Source of the DNA: Chryseobacterium ginsenosidimutans
GTDB lineage: Bacteria > Bacteroidota > Bacteroidia > Flavobacteriales > Weeksellaceae
Direction: 5' to 3'
Assembly: GCF_024807225.1 (NCBI RefSeq)
Contig: NZ_JANUCO010000001.1
Coordinates: forward strand, 682,001-746,000
Length of the DNA: 64,000 bases
In this document: one piece after another, positions 62,914 through 64,000 of the stretch
Position numbering within the stretch: the stretch's first letter is position 1
How the letters are laid out: the number at the start of each line of letters is the position of its first letter
Program-made: the position numbers and the translations under genes
Notes under the pieces: generated by a model
The model's database searches: none
The model's input: only the letters and a program-made list of their open reading frames with translations
Told to the model about the DNA's origin: nothing

Positions 62914-63820
62914 AAGCTTCATCAATTATAAAAACAGGTCTGTTTTTGGTTTGGTTAAATGTCTTTCCGAGATAAATGCCGACAACGCCGATACAGCTAA
63001 TAATCACACCAGATAAGAACCAAATGGAAAGAATAAGTGAACTGAAACCGGGCTCTGTGATTTTTCCCTGAAAGAAACTTATCATAAAATAGGTGCCGAC
63101 AAGAACTGACAAGAGTGAGATAATGGCTCCAAAACTGACAAAAATCTTTAAAGGTTTATCTGAAAATGAAACAATGACATTGAATGCCAATGAGAAAAGT
63201 CTTGAGAGGTTATATGAAGATTTCCCTTCTTCTCTCGAACTGTGTTCTACGGAAACGGTGGTCGTTTTATAGCCCACCCAATTTACAAATAGTGGAAAAA
63301 ATTTGATATTATCATTGATTGTCAGTATAGACTGAATGACTTTTTTATGATAAATTCCGAAATTAGCAATCTCGTTATTAATCTGGATACCAGCAAGATA
63401 ATTAAATACCCTGTAAAATATTTTAGAGCTTAATTTCTTAAACAAAGAATCAATTCTTTGTTCTCTTTTTGCCAATACCACATCGAAACCTTCGAGAGCC
63501 TTTTCGTACAATTTTTCAATTTCTTTGGGCTGATCCTGCATGTCACAATCCATCACTACAACCCAATCTCCTTTAGCTTTTGAAAGCCCGGCAATGATGG
63601 TGGCGTGCTGACCAAAGTTTCGGCTGAGCCTGAAGATTTTTAGGTTTTTATTTTCTACGGACAGATTTTTCATTACTTCCCACGAGTTATCGGGGCTTCT
63701 ATCGTCAACGAGAATGATCTCATAATCCTGTCCAATCTTATTGGCTAATTTGGTAATTTCAGAGACCAAAACAGGAAGTATTTTTTCTGCGCGATAAACA
63801 GGACTGACGATACTAATCAT
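62903..63820 (-). CDS. Family-2 glycosyltransferase, polyprenyl-phosphate type
   Basis: 305 aa: GT-A domain (ISIVSPVYRAEKILPVLVSE, ILVDDRSPDNSWEVMKNL, RNFGQHATIIAGLSKAKGDW, VMDCDMQDQP with the DCD metal motif) then a C-terminal pair of hydrophobic helices (FVSFGAIISLLSVLVGTYFM; LSGVIISCIGVVGIYLGKTF). Typical of ArnC/GtrB/DPM1-like enzymes that load a sugar onto undecaprenyl phosphate. First gene of the leftward operon ending at 54086, as far as visible. Confidence 0.9.
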   Translation of the reverse strand: MISIVSPVYRAEKILPVLVSEITKLANKIGQDYEIILVDDRSPDNSWEVMKNLSVENKNLKIFRLSRNFGQHATIIAGLSKAKGDWVVVMDCDMQDQPKEIEKLYEKALEGFDVVLAKREQRIDSLFKKLSSKIFYRVFNYLAGIQINNEIANFGIYHKKVIQSILTINDNIKFFPLFVNWVGYKTTTVSVEHSSREEGKSSYNLSRLFSLAFNVIVSFSDKPLKIFVSFGAIISLLSVLVGTYFMISFFQGKITEPGFSSLILSIWFLSGVIISCIGVVGIYLGKTFNQTKNRPVFIIDEAYEH

Positions 63821-63845
63821 GAATTATGGGAATAATAAATTTTTT

Positions 63846-63853
63846 CAAATATA
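63846..63853 (-). promoter_or_regulatory. Putative promoter for leftward glycan operon
   Basis: Minus-strand TATATTTG (TAnnTTTG), 25 bp upstream of the ATG. A TTG on the minus strand (plus CAA at 63875-63877) lies 21 bp further upstream and could be the -33 element. Confidence 0.6.
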
Positions 63854-64000
63854 TAAATAAACGTTCTATTCTGTTCAAATAATAAAAGTAATCCTTTTTT
63901 AATTAGATAGTAAGGAAACAATTTGGCTCATTTGTTATTTTTTCTTTAATTTTTAAAAGCTCATCGGTGTTATTATTGATGTTTTTATAACTTTTATAAA

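Noticed and set aside
1..64000. tRNA, rRNA or prophage
   Set aside because: No clover-leaf-like segment, rRNA core sequence, integrase or phage structural gene was recognised by eye. A covariance-model scan was not possible.

Overview
The window is AT-rich DNA of a Flavobacteriia bacterium, most likely Chryseobacterium or a close Weeksellaceae relative. The pointers are the many TAnnTTTG -7 boxes, signal peptides ending in SQ/AQ, type IX secretion (T9SS) type-B sorting domains, SCxx lipoproteins, and the overall gene style. No rRNA, tRNA, CRISPR array or prophage was seen. Most genes are on the minus strand.

Layout. 1-79 is the start of a secreted protein running off the left edge. 0.2-4.0 kb: an NAD-biosynthesis operon (nitroreductase, nadB, small membrane protein, nadC). 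4.1-22.7 kb: seven large T9SS surface proteins sharing a C-terminal gliding-motility-type sorting domain. Five have an L-type-lectin-like N-terminus (4.2-16.0 kb). Two have a different beta-rich N-terminus (18.4-22.7 kb). The housekeeping pair dnaB-rnhA sits inside this array. 22.7-27.9 kb: TPR protein, MFS transporter, small lipoproteins, a GH3-family protein and a small repeat protein. 28.1-31.5 kb: mfd. 32.1-35.5 kb: four secreted proteins, three of them tandem paralogs, then an intact IS5-type element with 14-bp ends. 36.7-39.2 kb: two paralogous lipoproteins and pth, followed by an IS110-type element inserted in an intergenic repeat. 40.8-45.1 kb: a small secreted protein, then a beta-carbonic anhydrase / SulP transporter / small protein / beta-carbonic anhydrase cluster. 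45.4-63.8 kb: a large surface-glycan locus. It holds glycosyltransferases, left-handed beta-helix acyltransferases, a membrane acyltransferase, an MBOAT/SGNH pair, an asparagine-synthetase-like protein, methyltransferases and a WecE/WecD-like pair for an amino-deoxysugar.

The most striking observation is that seven genes are broken by a single-base frameshift, and all seven can be repaired the same way: removing one A from RGAAACY (giving RGAACY) on one strand. They are nadB, three of the T9SS paralogs, a carbonic anhydrase, a glycan acyltransferase and the WecE-like aminotransferase. A repeated short-motif signature in unrelated genes suggests a systematic sequencing or consensus artefact, or else an unusual mutational process, rather than seven independent pseudogenes. 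Other points are the mosaic T9SS array, including one member that lost its stop codon and terminator in a small deletion; the IS110 element with a probable bridge-RNA region; and a conserved but unnamed secreted-domain family in the 32-34 kb trio.
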